The position numbers and the translations under genes were made by a program. The notes below the pieces were generated by a model. That model saw only the letters and a list, made by a program, of their open reading frames with translations, did not search any database and had not been told where the DNA came from. A DNA stretch of 64,000 nt from a virus: positions 375,931 to 439,930 of the IMG/VR virus record IMGVR_UViG_3300032770_000001, one strand, 5' to 3'. Within the stretch, counting starts at the first letter, position 1. The number at the start of each line of letters is the position of its first letter. Positions 1 through 7,521 of this stretch are shown piece by piece.

Positions 1-14
1 CCGTCGATTTTCAC

Positions 15-158
15 TTAGAGACAGTCGGAATGGAGAATCTTTTTCTTCCCGCCCTTGAAAAAGAAGATGAAGAGATCGCCGAAGCCGAGACGCTGACACT
101 TCTCACACTTCTGCTCAGGGTCAAACACCTTGATGAATCCGAGAATGCTGTTCTTCAT
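15..158 (-). CDS. Small cysteine-containing protein, 47 aa
   Basis: I do not recognise the family. The ATG at 158 opens a 47-residue protein with a CxxC pair (C18, C21), an aromatic core rich in Phe and a basic KKK stretch, ending in HSDCL. The Cys and His residues could bind one zinc. The start is supported by an extended -10 box (TGG-TAGAAT) that ends exactly six bases before the ATG, the same geometry as at four other genes here. There is no Shine-Dalgarno sequence, so the mRNA is probably leaderless. Function unknown. Confidence 0.6.
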   Translation of the reverse strand: MKNSILGFIKVFDPEQKCEKCQRLGFGDLFIFFFKGGKKKILHSDCL

Positions 159-173
159 ACCACTATTCTACCA
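159..173 (-). promoter_or_regulatory. Extended -10 promoter abutting the start codon
   Basis: Minus-strand TGG (173-171), TAGAAT (170-165), then six bases to the ATG at 158. A transcript starting at the usual distance would begin on the A of the ATG. Same core as at 29313, 31716 and 35174. Confidence 0.6.
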
Positions 174-221
174 GCCGTGTGGCTCGATTCGGGTAGGAGG
201 AATTCGTTACTAAAGGGAAAG

Positions 222-250
222 GAAAAGCCCCGGCTGGAGTAACCGGGGCT
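222..250 (-). terminator. Rho-independent terminator
   Basis: Perfect 8-bp stem (226-233 with 243-250), 9-nt loop, followed on the minus strand by TTTTCC. It lies directly after the fibre gene ending at 267. Confidence 0.75.
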
Positions 251-266
251 GTTGAAATGAAAGGAC

Positions 267-1412
267 TTAGTTGCCCATCACGATGTAGTTGAAGGTCACG
301 GTTCCCGAAACACCGGAACTGGTGTTCACTTGGAAACCGTTTGTGGTGATGTTGTCTACCCAGTACGAAACAATCGGCGAAATGTTGCTTGTGGGTACGA
401 TCACCACGACAGGTGCGGAACCATACGGCGTGTTGAAAGTGACCGTGTTCGATGTGCCTACAGTGATTGAGACCGTTCCGGCAATGTCCGTGTTAACCTT
501 GAGATGACCAGCAGGATCGACAGCAAAGCTTGGTGCAACCGCCGAAATGCCCCATGCTTCGAAGGCGTTGTGCGTACCTGCGCCAGCCGTCAGCTTCGCA
601 ACCAAGGCTGGTTGATCTGCTGGCTGCATGATGAGCATTGCAGGTCCGGTAGCGGTTGTTAGAGTCTGGGTCGTGATAGCGCCGTTCGGGTCAATCCAGA
701 AGTAGCCATCACCATTCTGCGTTTGAATAATAGCGTTGCTGTTCGTTCCGTCGCCGTAAACAATCAGAGAGGCTGCAATGCTTTCGCTTGGAGTGAAAGT
801 TCCAATAGCGCCGGACGGCTTGATACGAATTGCTTCACTGTTAGTGTCCGTGCTGTAGACCGGAACAAGGCTGGAGAGCAGTGTGCCGCTGTCCTGAACG
901 TTGCCGTTTGTGTCGTAGGTAAGCACATCGCCGGAGACAATTGTCTGTCCTGTGTTAGTCAACTGAACTGCGTTGCCGTTGCCGACTTTGGAGTTGATCT
1001 GGGAAACCGCCAGCGAACCTGCAAGCTGGTTGAAGTTATAGTCGTTGGTTGCCGCAACGACCACGCCAGAGCGACCGAACACCGACGTAACGCCGGAAGA
1101 GATAGTGCCCGGTGCCCATGCGGTACCGTTCCATTCAATCACTTGATTGATGGTCGCGCCTGACTGAGTGATCTGAGAAAGGTTGATGCTAGAAACAGCA
1201 GCAGCCGGAGTTGACCAGCCGAGGGTGATGATCGAGTTGTTCGGACCGGAAAGGTTCTGAACAGTCATCACTTGACCGACGCCGACCGGAACGGAATTCG
1301 GCAACCAGATTGTGGTGCCGCCGCCGATGGGCTGCGAACCGAGAGAGGTCGTACCGGACGAGAATCCCTGAAATACGACTACACCGTTAACCGGAAGATT
1401 TTGCTGTGCCAT
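267..1412 (-). CDS. Tail fibre / receptor-binding protein
   Basis: A 381-residue beta-rich, Gly/Ser/Thr/Asn-rich protein. The segment around residues 105-125 has the VTSVFGRSG...DYNF pattern common in phage tail fibre and tail-tip proteins. The last 70 residues form an aromatic-containing beta module (APVVVIVP, YWVDNI, GFQVNT) of the kind that ends many fibre tips. A virion surface role in host binding is inferred from composition, these motifs and the neighbouring structural gene. The previous gene's TAA is followed by TAGGGG, which serves as ribosome binding site. A terminator follows the gene. No enzymatic motif seen. Confidence 0.75.
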   Translation of the reverse strand: MAQQNLPVNGVVVFQGFSSGTTSLGSQPIGGGTTIWLPNSVPVGVGQVMTVQNLSGPNNSIITLGWSTPAAAVSSINLSQITQSGATINQVIEWNGTAWAPGTISSGVTSVFGRSGVVVAATNDYNFNQLAGSLAVSQINSKVGNGNAVQLTNTGQTIVSGDVLTYDTNGNVQDSGTLLSSLVPVYSTDTNSEAIRIKPSGAIGTFTPSESIAASLIVYGDGTNSNAIIQTQNGDGYFWIDPNGAITTQTLTTATGPAMLIMQPADQPALVAKLTAGAGTHNAFEAWGISAVAPSFAVDPAGHLKVNTDIAGTVSITVGTSNTVTFNTPYGSAPVVVIVPTSNISPIVSYWVDNITTNGFQVNTSSGVSGTVTFNYIVMGN

Positions 1413-1424
1413 GTGTTTCCCCTA

Positions 1425-2168
1425 TTACAGGCTGCGAACCAGAACGTAAACGAGGTTCGAGCTTGCTTGAAATTGGACTTGACCACTTGCCTGTGTAAAC
1501 ACAGACCCCGGCACCACTTTGAACTCCACATGACCTTCATCCACGATGGGATAGGCCACGATGTCATCTGTACGCTGCGTGCAAGAGTCCGGTGCCGACG
1601 TGACGTTGATGGTCGAGCTATTGGCAACGTATGTCTGCCACAGCGCGGCACCAGCCGTCGAAGTCGGGTGAACGTTCAGATTGCCAAGACCAGCCTTGGC
1701 GATCCATGGAGCCGAAGGAATGCTTGCGGTGCCCGTGTCTGAGGCTGCCGCATAATCGGCATGGGTGTAATTTGCTGAGAACTGCGTGCTCGACAGACCG
1801 GACGACAGGACGGTGACCGTCTGACCGTTCAGGAAGGTTGCCGTTGTCAATCCGCTCAGCGTGACTTGATCGCCAGCCTGAAGCGTATTCACTGACTGGA
1901 TAGTCAGAACGTTCGATGTGACGGCGACGTTCGAGATGCTCGATGCCAGCGAGAAATTGACCACCTGACCCTGCGTGTATGTGACTGCCGCGTTCCATGC
2001 CGCAGCATCCGAAGATGGATGGCAATAGAACGTCACGAGGTCATTGTTGCTTGCCACGAAGTAATTGCCATTGGTCGGGTCGCACGCGATGAACGTGGGC
2101 GTGATCGACCACGGACCGACAGGCTGGAGAGTCGTTACTGGGACGTTGGGTAAAAGTGTGAGTGCCAT
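1425..2168 (-). CDS. Virion structural protein with adhesin-like module
   Basis: 247 residues, beta-rich, no Lys-rich or catalytic segments. Residues about 80-145 carry a module (VLTIQS..LQAGDQVTLSG, FLNGQ, STQF, ASDTGTA) that recurs in the giant tail protein at 43085-47671 and, more loosely, in the protein at 22336-23667. The ends resemble phage baseplate or fibre-accessory proteins. It precedes the fibre gene in the same operon with 12 bp between them. Assignment as a virion protein rests on composition, shared module and context. Confidence 0.6.
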   Translation of the reverse strand: MALTLLPNVPVTTLQPVGPWSITPTFIACDPTNGNYFVASNNDLVTFYCHPSSDAAAWNAAVTYTQGQVVNFSLASSISNVAVTSNVLTIQSVNTLQAGDQVTLSGLTTATFLNGQTVTVLSSGLSSTQFSANYTHADYAAASDTGTASIPSAPWIAKAGLGNLNVHPTSTAGAALWQTYVANSSTINVTSAPDSCTQRTDDIVAYPIVDEGHVEFKVVPGSVFTQASGQVQFQASSNLVYVLVRSL

Positions 2169-2171
2169 TTC

Positions 2172-2396
2172 TTATTCCTTCTTGCGTGAAGCCTTCCACG
2201 CCTCGAATTCTTCGTGTTCCTTGATCGACAACTGAACTTTCTTCACGCCCTTGTTCCAGAGCCGCTTGCCGATCCATTCCACCCCAGCTTTAAGGGTGGA
2301 ACCGACCACAAGAGCGACGGAGCCGATGGTGTAGTGAAGAAGTTTGTCATCCCACGTCACCCTCGCCAAATAGTTATGAATAGGGCCGAGAAACAT
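2172..2396 (-). CDS. Small single-span membrane protein
   Basis: 74 residues. Residues about 22-38 (YTIGSVALVVGSTLKAG) form a probable membrane segment, followed by a charged, Lys/Glu-rich C-terminal helix. It sits between a structural gene and a two-span membrane protein, with gaps of only 2-3 bases on either side. Such pairs can be lysis proteins (holin/antiholin), but no endolysin is visible next to them, so this is only a possibility. Confidence 0.55.
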   Translation of the reverse strand: MFLGPIHNYLARVTWDDKLLHYTIGSVALVVGSTLKAGVEWIGKRLWNKGVKKVQLSIKEHEEFEAWKASRKKE

Positions 2397-2398
2397 AG

Positions 2399-2701
2399 TT
2401 ATTTCGCCAACGGCACAACTGCCGGAGCCGCAGGTGGTTTGTTGGTCTTCACGTACAAGTAACCAGCCAGACCGCCGCTGCCCAAAAACACCAGCAGGAG
2501 CAGATCGAACTCGCTCTTCAGGCCGTTGGTCAGGTTGAACTTGCTATAGTCGAGAACCGACGCACCGACAACCGCCGACAGAGACGACCAGCCGCCGTGG
2601 ATAGCAGCCGAAGTGATAGCTTTCACATACAGAAGCCACGGTTTGGTAGCGTCGTACTCAGCCTTGAGCCAGTTGGTAACAGCAGTGATTGGGTTGAACA
2701 T
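2399..2701 (-). CDS. Two-span membrane protein, possible holin
   Basis: 100 residues with two hydrophobic stretches (about 29-51 and 66-85) and a Pro/Ala-rich tail ending in Lys. Size and topology fit a class II holin or a small membrane chaperone of virion assembly. The neighbour at 2172-2396 is also a membrane protein. No diagnostic holin sequence is visible, so the function is a guess from topology. Confidence 0.55.
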   Translation of the reverse strand: MFNPITAVTNWLKAEYDATKPWLLYVKAITSAAIHGGWSSLSAVVGASVLDYSKFNLTNGLKSEFDLLLLVFLGSGGLAGYLYVKTNKPPAAPAVVPLAK

Positions 2702-2733
2702 GAAGCCCTCCTATGAATAGAGGGCGGTAGGCA

Positions 2734-3039
2734 CTATTCTTCTTCGCTGAAGCCGAGAATCCTAGCGTAAAGTCGTCCAGACCAATGCCATAGACGCATA
2801 ATCCGGGCTGTGGTGGGATAGGAGAGGTTGAAGTGTCCGAAAAGCCAGTATTCCGGCTGAGAAATAAAAACATCTATGACAGCCCAAATTCTGGCAGGAG
2901 CTTTCCTCCAGCGAGACCACTTGGGTTTGCCTTTGAGTTCGCCTCGATAGGCTTTGGAGTCGTGCTCGTAGAAAATGAAGGCACCGTACAGCCGACGCCA
3001 AAATGGAATGTACCAGCAGTAGCGTTTATAGCGTATCAA
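2734..3039 (-). CDS. Aromatic-rich basic protein, unknown
   Basis: 101 residues, very rich in Trp, Tyr and Arg. The reading frame has no early ATG; TTG at 3039 is the likely start, preceded by GGAG nine bases upstream. It overlaps the end of the next gene upstream by 14 bases, which suggests coupled translation. The stop is TAG. I recognise no family. Possible amphipathic or membrane-surface protein. Confidence 0.45.
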   Translation of the reverse strand: MIRYKRYCWYIPFWRRLYGAFIFYEHDSKAYRGELKGKPKWSRWRKAPARIWAVIDVFISQPEYWLFGHFNLSYPTTARIMRLWHWSGRLYARILGFSEEE

Positions 3040-3232
3040 CGTGCGTGACTCCGACGATGCCTTTCCATGCCCGGAGGAGTTGAGCCTTCTGCTTGTCGGT
3101 CACTTCCACCCGGAGATGAACGCAACCGTTGATCGCCAGTACGTAAGGTAGTTGAATCGCACGGCGAGACAACTCGGTCAAGATGCGCATCAACACACCT
3201 TGTTCGTCGCGGTAGTAGATTCGAGCCATCAT
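3026..3232 (-). CDS. Small ACT-like domain protein
   Basis: 68 residues. The pattern ARIYYRDEQGVLMRILTE near the N terminus, then a second helix and HLRVEVTD strand, resembles the beta-alpha-beta start of ACT regulatory domains (usual form: ...D.pGvL..v...). ACT domains bind small ligands such as amino acids; here no partner enzyme is fused or adjacent, so the match is tentative. ATG at 3232 overlaps the upstream TGA (ATGA). Confidence 0.45.
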   Translation of the reverse strand: MMARIYYRDEQGVLMRILTELSRRAIQLPYVLAINGCVHLRVEVTDKQKAQLLRAWKGIVGVTHVDTL

Positions 3233-3414
3233 GCAGAAGCAGCACGGTGCTTGGAGCGGCAGTTGTGTTCGTCCTTGTCAAGGTGACGAGAGCAAAACAG
3301 GAACCCGCAACCGGGGCAGGTTTCCAGATCGTTGCGTGCCTGTTCGCAAGTTTTGCAATATTCGATACAGCAAGTGCCGTAGAAGTCGTCGAACTCTTGT
3401 CGAATGCATCCCAT
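3229..3414 (-). CDS. AN1-type zinc finger protein
   Basis: 61 residues. Cysteines and histidines fall at C20, C23, C33, C36, C41, H44, H50 and C52, which fits the AN1 finger spacing C-x2-C-x9-C-x2-C-x4-C-x2-H-x5-H-x-C exactly. AN1 fingers bind two zincs and usually mediate protein contacts in eukaryotes and archaea; a phage copy is unusual. It overlaps the ACT-like gene by ATGA. Ribosome binding site AGGAG lies about eight bases before the ATG. Target unknown. Confidence 0.6.
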   Translation of the reverse strand: MGCIRQEFDDFYGTCCIEYCKTCEQARNDLETCPGCGFLFCSRHLDKDEHNCRSKHRAASA

Positions 3415-3425
3415 AGTGACTCCTA

Positions 3426-4016
3426 TTACTTCCCAGTGAATTTGTGAACCATTTTGAACAGATCGGCTTCGCTTAGACCAACGTGATAGCCGACATTGAC
3501 GAGTTCCTCAGCCGACAACCCATCGAACCATTGCTTGTACATGGCGATGACGTTGTCTTTGGTCATGCCGAGATCGGTCGCCAATCTTGCAGGCGTGATC
3601 CAGCAGTGTCCCGCATGGTTGCGATCTGCGGAACAACCGGGCTCATGAGGGGCTGTGGATTTGAGTTGGCGGAAGCCGACAATGTCTTTCAGAGGAACCG
3701 TATCAACGACGCCCTCATCCTCATTGTAGCCAGTGCCCCATTTTCCGATGACGAAGAAGGCGTTATCGCGATAGTAGTGTCCGGTGTTGTACTGATTCAT
3801 GATGTCAACCGGGTAGATGTTCCATTCGCGGCTACCTTCTCTCGGCTCATCGCTGGACATCAACCACGGCGTACCATACTGGAGACCGAGACGGTTGGGA
3901 CGATCACAGACATGTTCCTTCCCGTCTGCGGTGAGAATAACGACGTTGCCGTCCGAGATGTTGCCTTCAACTGTAAATTCCGCGCCGTTGCGACGAATTG
4001 CTTTTAATCCGAACAT
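3426..4016 (-). CDS. Conserved-looking hypothetical protein, 196 aa
   Basis: No family recognised. The N-terminal 45 residues look like a small beta-barrel (GLKAIRRNGAEFTVEG..). The middle is rich in Tyr, Asn and Trp. The C-terminal 60 residues contain two helices ending in LSEADLFKMVHKFTG. The gene lies one base after the glycosyltransferase gene and has a GGAGGT ribosome binding site. A role linked to the neighbouring sugar enzymes is possible but unsupported by motifs. Confidence 0.5.
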   Translation of the reverse strand: MFGLKAIRRNGAEFTVEGNISDGNVVILTADGKEHVCDRPNRLGLQYGTPWLMSSDEPREGSREWNIYPVDIMNQYNTGHYYRDNAFFVIGKWGTGYNEDEGVVDTVPLKDIVGFRQLKSTAPHEPGCSADRNHAGHCWITPARLATDLGMTKDNVIAMYKQWFDGLSAEELVNVGYHVGLSEADLFKMVHKFTGK

Positions 4017-4017
4017 A

Positions 4018-4746
4018 CTACCTCCAGTAACCGTGGTCTTTTGTGAATTGGCTCTCGCGATGTGAGAACAGGGCGGTGCCGAGGAAAAGCTTGGCGAGTT
4101 TCCAGTAGCCCATCTTTTGGAATCGCCGATCTGATGTAGTAACGTAGCCGGGAACGACGCGGAAGCGGTTCCATTTCACCTGCTTGGAAAGCATGTAGTC
4201 CTCAGCGAACAACGCTTTCTCATTGAAACCGCCGAGTTGATTAAAAACCTCACGGCTGAAAAACATGCACATCCCTGTGGAGAACGGCGTGCCGAAAAAT
4301 CGCGAGCCACGCTGATAGAAGTTGTTCACCGCATAGGCAAGCTTTGAGCGAAACGCACCATACGGACAGGCAATATTTGTAGTCGCACAATGCAGGCCCT
4401 TCGCACGCATCAGTTGTATCGCACGCTCGATGAGGTATTGATCCGGAATCTCCACATCGGCGTCAAGGAAGAGCAGGTAGCGGGATTCGGCTCGTTTAGC
4501 CCCGGCATTGCGTCCAACAGCCGGAAGTCCGCCTTGGATGATCTCCACGTTCAGCCCATACATATCGGCAGCGGCACGGGCTGCGCTGGTTGTTAGATCG
4601 GTCGAGCCTGCGTCAGCGACGAAGATTTTGGGGTGGTTATCCCGCGTGTAGGTCTGAAAGAAGATCGAACGAAGGACTCGGAAGATGTTCTTCTGCTCGT
4701 TTTTCGTTGGGATGATTATCGTCAACTCGGTGGACATGAATTTCAA
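4018..4746 (-). CDS. Family 2 glycosyltransferase
   Basis: 242 residues with GT-A fold signatures: the N-terminal strand TELTIIIPTKNEQ, DAGSTD at 45-50 for nucleotide binding, the DAD metal site at 95-97, and EDYMLSKQ near 185 supplying the catalytic base region. It should transfer a sugar from a nucleotide donor, to a virion protein, DNA base or host glycan; the acceptor cannot be read. The start may be the first ATG (4746) or the fourth residue (4737). It overlaps the phosphoesterase gene by about 100 bases, which is long for this genome. Confidence 0.8.
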   Translation of the reverse strand: MKFMSTELTIIIPTKNEQKNIFRVLRSIFFQTYTRDNHPKIFVADAGSTDLTTSAARAAADMYGLNVEIIQGGLPAVGRNAGAKRAESRYLLFLDADVEIPDQYLIERAIQLMRAKGLHCATTNIACPYGAFRSKLAYAVNNFYQRGSRFFGTPFSTGMCMFFSREVFNQLGGFNEKALFAEDYMLSKQVKWNRFRVVPGYVTTSDRRFQKMGYWKLAKLFLGTALFSHRESQFTKDHGYWR

Positions 4747-5407
4747 CCCTGTCGGTTAGCGATAGATAGGTGCCATGATCGCCAACCCAGTCTCCCGCAT
4801 TCCAGTATTCTACACCATCTCCCCACTCGTGCATAGCGAGATGGGTGTGCCCGCAGAACACAAAATCAGCACCCACATGAACAGCGTGCTTGAGCGCACC
4901 CTTGGCGACCGCGATGTCCAGCCGCTCCCAATGCGTGTGAAGTTTGTCCAGAAGTCGGGGGAGCCATTTCTTCAGGAAATTGATGTGCTGCATCCACAGG
5001 TAAATTGGTGTGAAGATGCGACCGAGGAACGGTACACCCTTCGCCCAAAGCTTATCGTACTGGTGCCCATGAATGGCAAGGCACTTTTTGCCCCGCCATT
5101 CCCACGTGTACTCTTGGTACACGCGGACTCCGATAAGGTGTTCCATGACTTCCGTGATTCCGGCGTCATGGTTCCCTTCGACCCACACGACCTCGACTCC
5201 ACGCTTCGGGTTAGAGAGCTTGCGGATATACGAGATAAGACGCCAATGGTCTTTGGTGAGCCGGGAGAAGTTTAGGTCCTGAAAGATGTCGCCCAGCAGG
5301 ATCAGGCGTTTGAACTGAGAGTTTTGCAGCAAGTGCAGAAGATCAGCAGCTTTGCTTACCGGGCTGCCGAGATGCACATCGGAGATGATAAGAGTTTCGC
5401 AATTCAT
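4637..5407 (-). CDS. LpxH-like calcineurin-fold metallophosphoesterase
   Basis: 256 residues from the ATG at 5407, preceded by GAAGG. All metal-site motifs of the calcineurin-like family are present: DVH (10-12), GD (39-40), GNHD (78-81), HGH (113-115) and GHTH (186-189). The order and length match the UDP-2,3-diacylglucosamine pyrophosphatase (LpxH) group, which cleaves a lipid A precursor in Gram-negative bacteria, but related enzymes act on other phosphoesters. The last 36 residues overlap the glycosyltransferase start. Together the pair suggests modification of a host envelope glycan or nucleotide sugar; this is inference. Confidence 0.8.
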   Translation of the reverse strand: MNCETLIISDVHLGSPVSKAADLLHLLQNSQFKRLILLGDIFQDLNFSRLTKDHWRLISYIRKLSNPKRGVEVVWVEGNHDAGITEVMEHLIGVRVYQEYTWEWRGKKCLAIHGHQYDKLWAKGVPFLGRIFTPIYLWMQHINFLKKWLPRLLDKLHTHWERLDIAVAKGALKHAVHVGADFVFCGHTHLAMHEWGDGVEYWNAGDWVGDHGTYLSLTDRVEIHVHRVDDNHPNEKRAEEHLPSPSFDLLSDLHAG

Positions 5408-5415
5408 GCCTTCAT

Positions 5416-5423
5416 CTATTAAA
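5416..5423 (-). promoter_or_regulatory. TTTAATAG box, candidate phage promoter element
   Basis: Minus-strand TTTAATAG nine bases before the phosphoesterase ATG. The same octamer precedes the genes starting at 36372, 60682 and 63556. Possible target of the phage sigma-like factor; weak evidence. Confidence 0.3.
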
Positions 5424-5458
5424 CCTGAAGGCATATTACAGTCGTGTGAAAATATTAA

Positions 5459-5504
5459 GGGGCAGCCCTGTTCCGATTCTAACGGCACTGCTCAAGGCTG
5501 CCCC
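5459..5504 (-). terminator. Possible terminator
   Basis: 9-bp perfect stem (5459-5467 with 5496-5504) with a 28-nt loop, followed on the minus strand by TTAATATTTTC. Lies in the gap between the sigma-like gene and the phosphoesterase gene. The long loop lowers confidence. Confidence 0.45.
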
Positions 5505-5564
5505 AATCCATTTGAAACAAGTACGGGGCACATACGTCCCCTCAACACTAATAGAATACCGTAG

Positions 5565-6596
5565 TTAGGCTACGATTTCCACTGTTTCTTTAACTTTTTT
5601 GCGTCCACGGCGGCTCGCCGCTTTGGATCGCACTTTTGGGTCGAGAAATGTACGGCCTAACTCTTTCAAACGCATACGTTGACGGTTGAACACGGTCTCG
5701 CTGACTCCCAGTGAACGGGCGGCTTCACCCTGCGTGGGAGCGTGCGTGATCGCATCAATCACAGCAACCATGTCCGGGTCTTTCTCGGCGACGAAGGCAC
5801 GGAATTCAGAGGCGACCAACGAAGATTCGTATTGACGCTCTCTTTCCTCTGTTTGATGCATGAGCATTTCCGAATGTGCGTGACAGTAGGCATCGTCTAC
5901 GACATCGAAGGCTTCATTGTGGTTGGTGTTGTCAATAGTTGTAACCAGAGACAAATTTCCCGCACGGCAGACCGGGTTCTTCTGCTTCTTGCTGTACACG
6001 GTATTGAATTTGTTGGCAAGGCAGAAATTTACATAAGCACGAAAGCGACGTTCGCTCGCCCCGTACTGCTGAATGGGGTCGAACGTTTCAATAACGTCAG
6101 TGCAACCGTTCTGACGACCATTCGCACCCGGCTTACGGTGCTTGCTTGTCTGAGGCAGATACTTCATGTGGATGATGAGGTCTTGCGTCCAGTCCTGCAC
6201 ATCCTCATCGATGGTAAAACGACCGAGTCTTTTCTTCACCCAATTGCGGATGTAGTTGGGGTAGCGTTCGTAGAACTCGTTGAAGTCACGCGGCACGCGG
6301 AATTGATCGTCACCGCCGATGTAGTGCCCGGTTTTCGGGTCGATGAGAATTTTGTCGCACTTCGGATTCGAAATGACAACCGGAATCGGATCGGTCACAA
6401 CGCCGGGACGGATGTACCACAGCCCGTCACGGCAGTCCGCGATCTGAAGCAGTTCATTGATGACAGGAAGCTGCCAACTCCCGTGGCATTCCTGCGGCAT
6501 ACGTTCTTGTATTAGGGCGTAAAGTTGATCGAGAGTCTTAGGATATTGAATGAGTGAAACGGCCAGAAGATTTCCAAATATCAAGCCAGCTACCAT
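5565..6596 (-). CDS. Phage RNA polymerase sigma-like factor
   Basis: 343 residues. Residues about 126-145 (FTIDEDVQDWTQDLIIHM) resemble the sigma-70 region 2 signature, and residues about 287-310 (TQGEAARSLGVSETVFNRQR) form a region 4-type helix-turn-helix, followed by a strongly basic tail. Together they suggest a divergent sigma factor that directs host RNA polymerase to phage promoters, like T4 gp55. The N-terminal 110 residues are unlike ordinary sigma factors. The gene has a 172-nt leader with two hairpins. Alternative: a DNA-binding regulator with sigma-like helices only. Confidence 0.7.
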   Translation of the reverse strand: MVAGLIFGNLLAVSLIQYPKTLDQLYALIQERMPQECHGSWQLPVINELLQIADCRDGLWYIRPGVVTDPIPVVISNPKCDKILIDPKTGHYIGGDDQFRVPRDFNEFYERYPNYIRNWVKKRLGRFTIDEDVQDWTQDLIIHMKYLPQTSKHRKPGANGRQNGCTDVIETFDPIQQYGASERRFRAYVNFCLANKFNTVYSKKQKNPVCRAGNLSLVTTIDNTNHNEAFDVVDDAYCHAHSEMLMHQTEERERQYESSLVASEFRAFVAEKDPDMVAVIDAITHAPTQGEAARSLGVSETVFNRQRMRLKELGRTFLDPKVRSKAASRRGRKKVKETVEIVA

Positions 6597-6768
6597 ATTT
6601 CTCCAACCATCAAGTTAACGAAAATCCGGGCTCCGAACAATCAGGAGCACGGTACTAACACTTCAGACGAAGTGTTGCCTCTCTAGTAAACTGCGGACCG
6701 TATCTCAACAGTTAACAGCGTGGCATCCTGTTTGTAACACAGGATTTCGGGGAACGCAAGCATCGGAG
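6597..6768 (-). promoter_or_regulatory. Structured leader of the sigma-like gene
   Basis: Gene-free stretch of 172 bases. Holds two perfect hairpins: 6657-6676 (8-bp stem, 4-nt loop) and 6727-6747 (7-bp stem, 7-nt loop). Neither is followed by a T run, so they may control translation or RNA stability rather than terminate. Confidence 0.4.
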
Positions 6769-7023
6769 TTACTTTCGTGGTTTCGCCTTATTTTCGACTG
6801 CGGGGGCCGGGGCGGCGGCAGAGCCGGAGCTAACGTCGGCGGGTGCTGCAAGTCCCTCAAATGAAACGGAAATTTTGTCGAGATTCTTTCTGAGTTTGCG
6901 CTTGATCGTGCGGCAAGGAACAGTTCGACATACCTGCTGAAATTCTTCCAGAGTGCGCTCTAAAGCGATCCGGCTCGCCGCTATCGGTGTGACAGGAATC
7001 AAAGAGTCAATGTTGATTGCCAT
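6769..7023 (-). CDS. Hypothetical protein, 84 aa
   Basis: No family recognised. Residues 14-55 form a probable amphipathic helix pair with two cysteines (C32, C37) and a basic RTIKRKLRK patch. The last 25 residues are Ala/Pro/Ser-rich and look disordered. It lies 22 bases after the membrane/coiled-coil gene and ahead of the sigma-like gene. Confidence 0.5.
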   Translation of the reverse strand: MAINIDSLIPVTPIAASRIALERTLEEFQQVCRTVPCRTIKRKLRKNLDKISVSFEGLAAPADVSSGSAAAPAPAVENKAKPRK

Positions 7024-7045
7024 AAGCTATCTCCTCAGGTCGCTC

Positions 7046-7468
7046 TTACTCCTTCACCGCGTCGATCAGTTGCTCGACAACTCGCTGGAATCCGTTCATG
7101 ATGACCATTTGATTCTGACCGAGCAGTTTTTGTTCCGCCATCATTTCACGAATCAATCCGAGTTGTTCGGCATGTCTGTCAGCTTGCTGGTGAATGGCAT
7201 CAGCCAACTGATGGACGCTTGTAGCCAGTTCTTTTTGAGCATCGACCTGACTTTTCAGCAAATCCTTCAACTCACCGTTACTGGTGACTACCGCTGTTAG
7301 CTGTTCCTCGGCTTTGGTTGTACGAGTTTTCGCATCCGCCAAGAACCCACGAAGCTTCCAAGTTGCTGAAATGATTCCGCCAATGACGGTTGTCCAACCG
7401 ATAGACGGTAGCCACTGAAGAAGTGCCTGCCAAGGGGTCTGGGGCGCTTGGATTGCTTGTATGAACAC
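7046..7468 (-). CDS. Membrane-anchored coiled-coil protein
   Basis: 140 residues. A hydrophobic segment lies at about 15-38 (ALLQWLPSIGWTTVIGGIIS), followed by a long heptad-rich helix (about 45-138) with many Gln and Glu. This layout fits an inner-membrane protein with a cytoplasmic or periplasmic coiled coil, such as a lysis regulator or spanin-like component. It follows TerL by 53 bases. No decisive motif. Confidence 0.55.
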   Translation of the reverse strand: MFIQAIQAPQTPWQALLQWLPSIGWTTVIGGIISATWKLRGFLADAKTRTTKAEEQLTAVVTSNGELKDLLKSQVDAQKELATSVHQLADAIHQQADRHAEQLGLIREMMAEQKLLGQNQMVIMNGFQRVVEQLIDAVKE

Positions 7469-7521
7469 GAGTCCTCCGGGTAGAACCTAGCCCTATAGAA
7501 TGATCGGGTATTTCGGAAATT

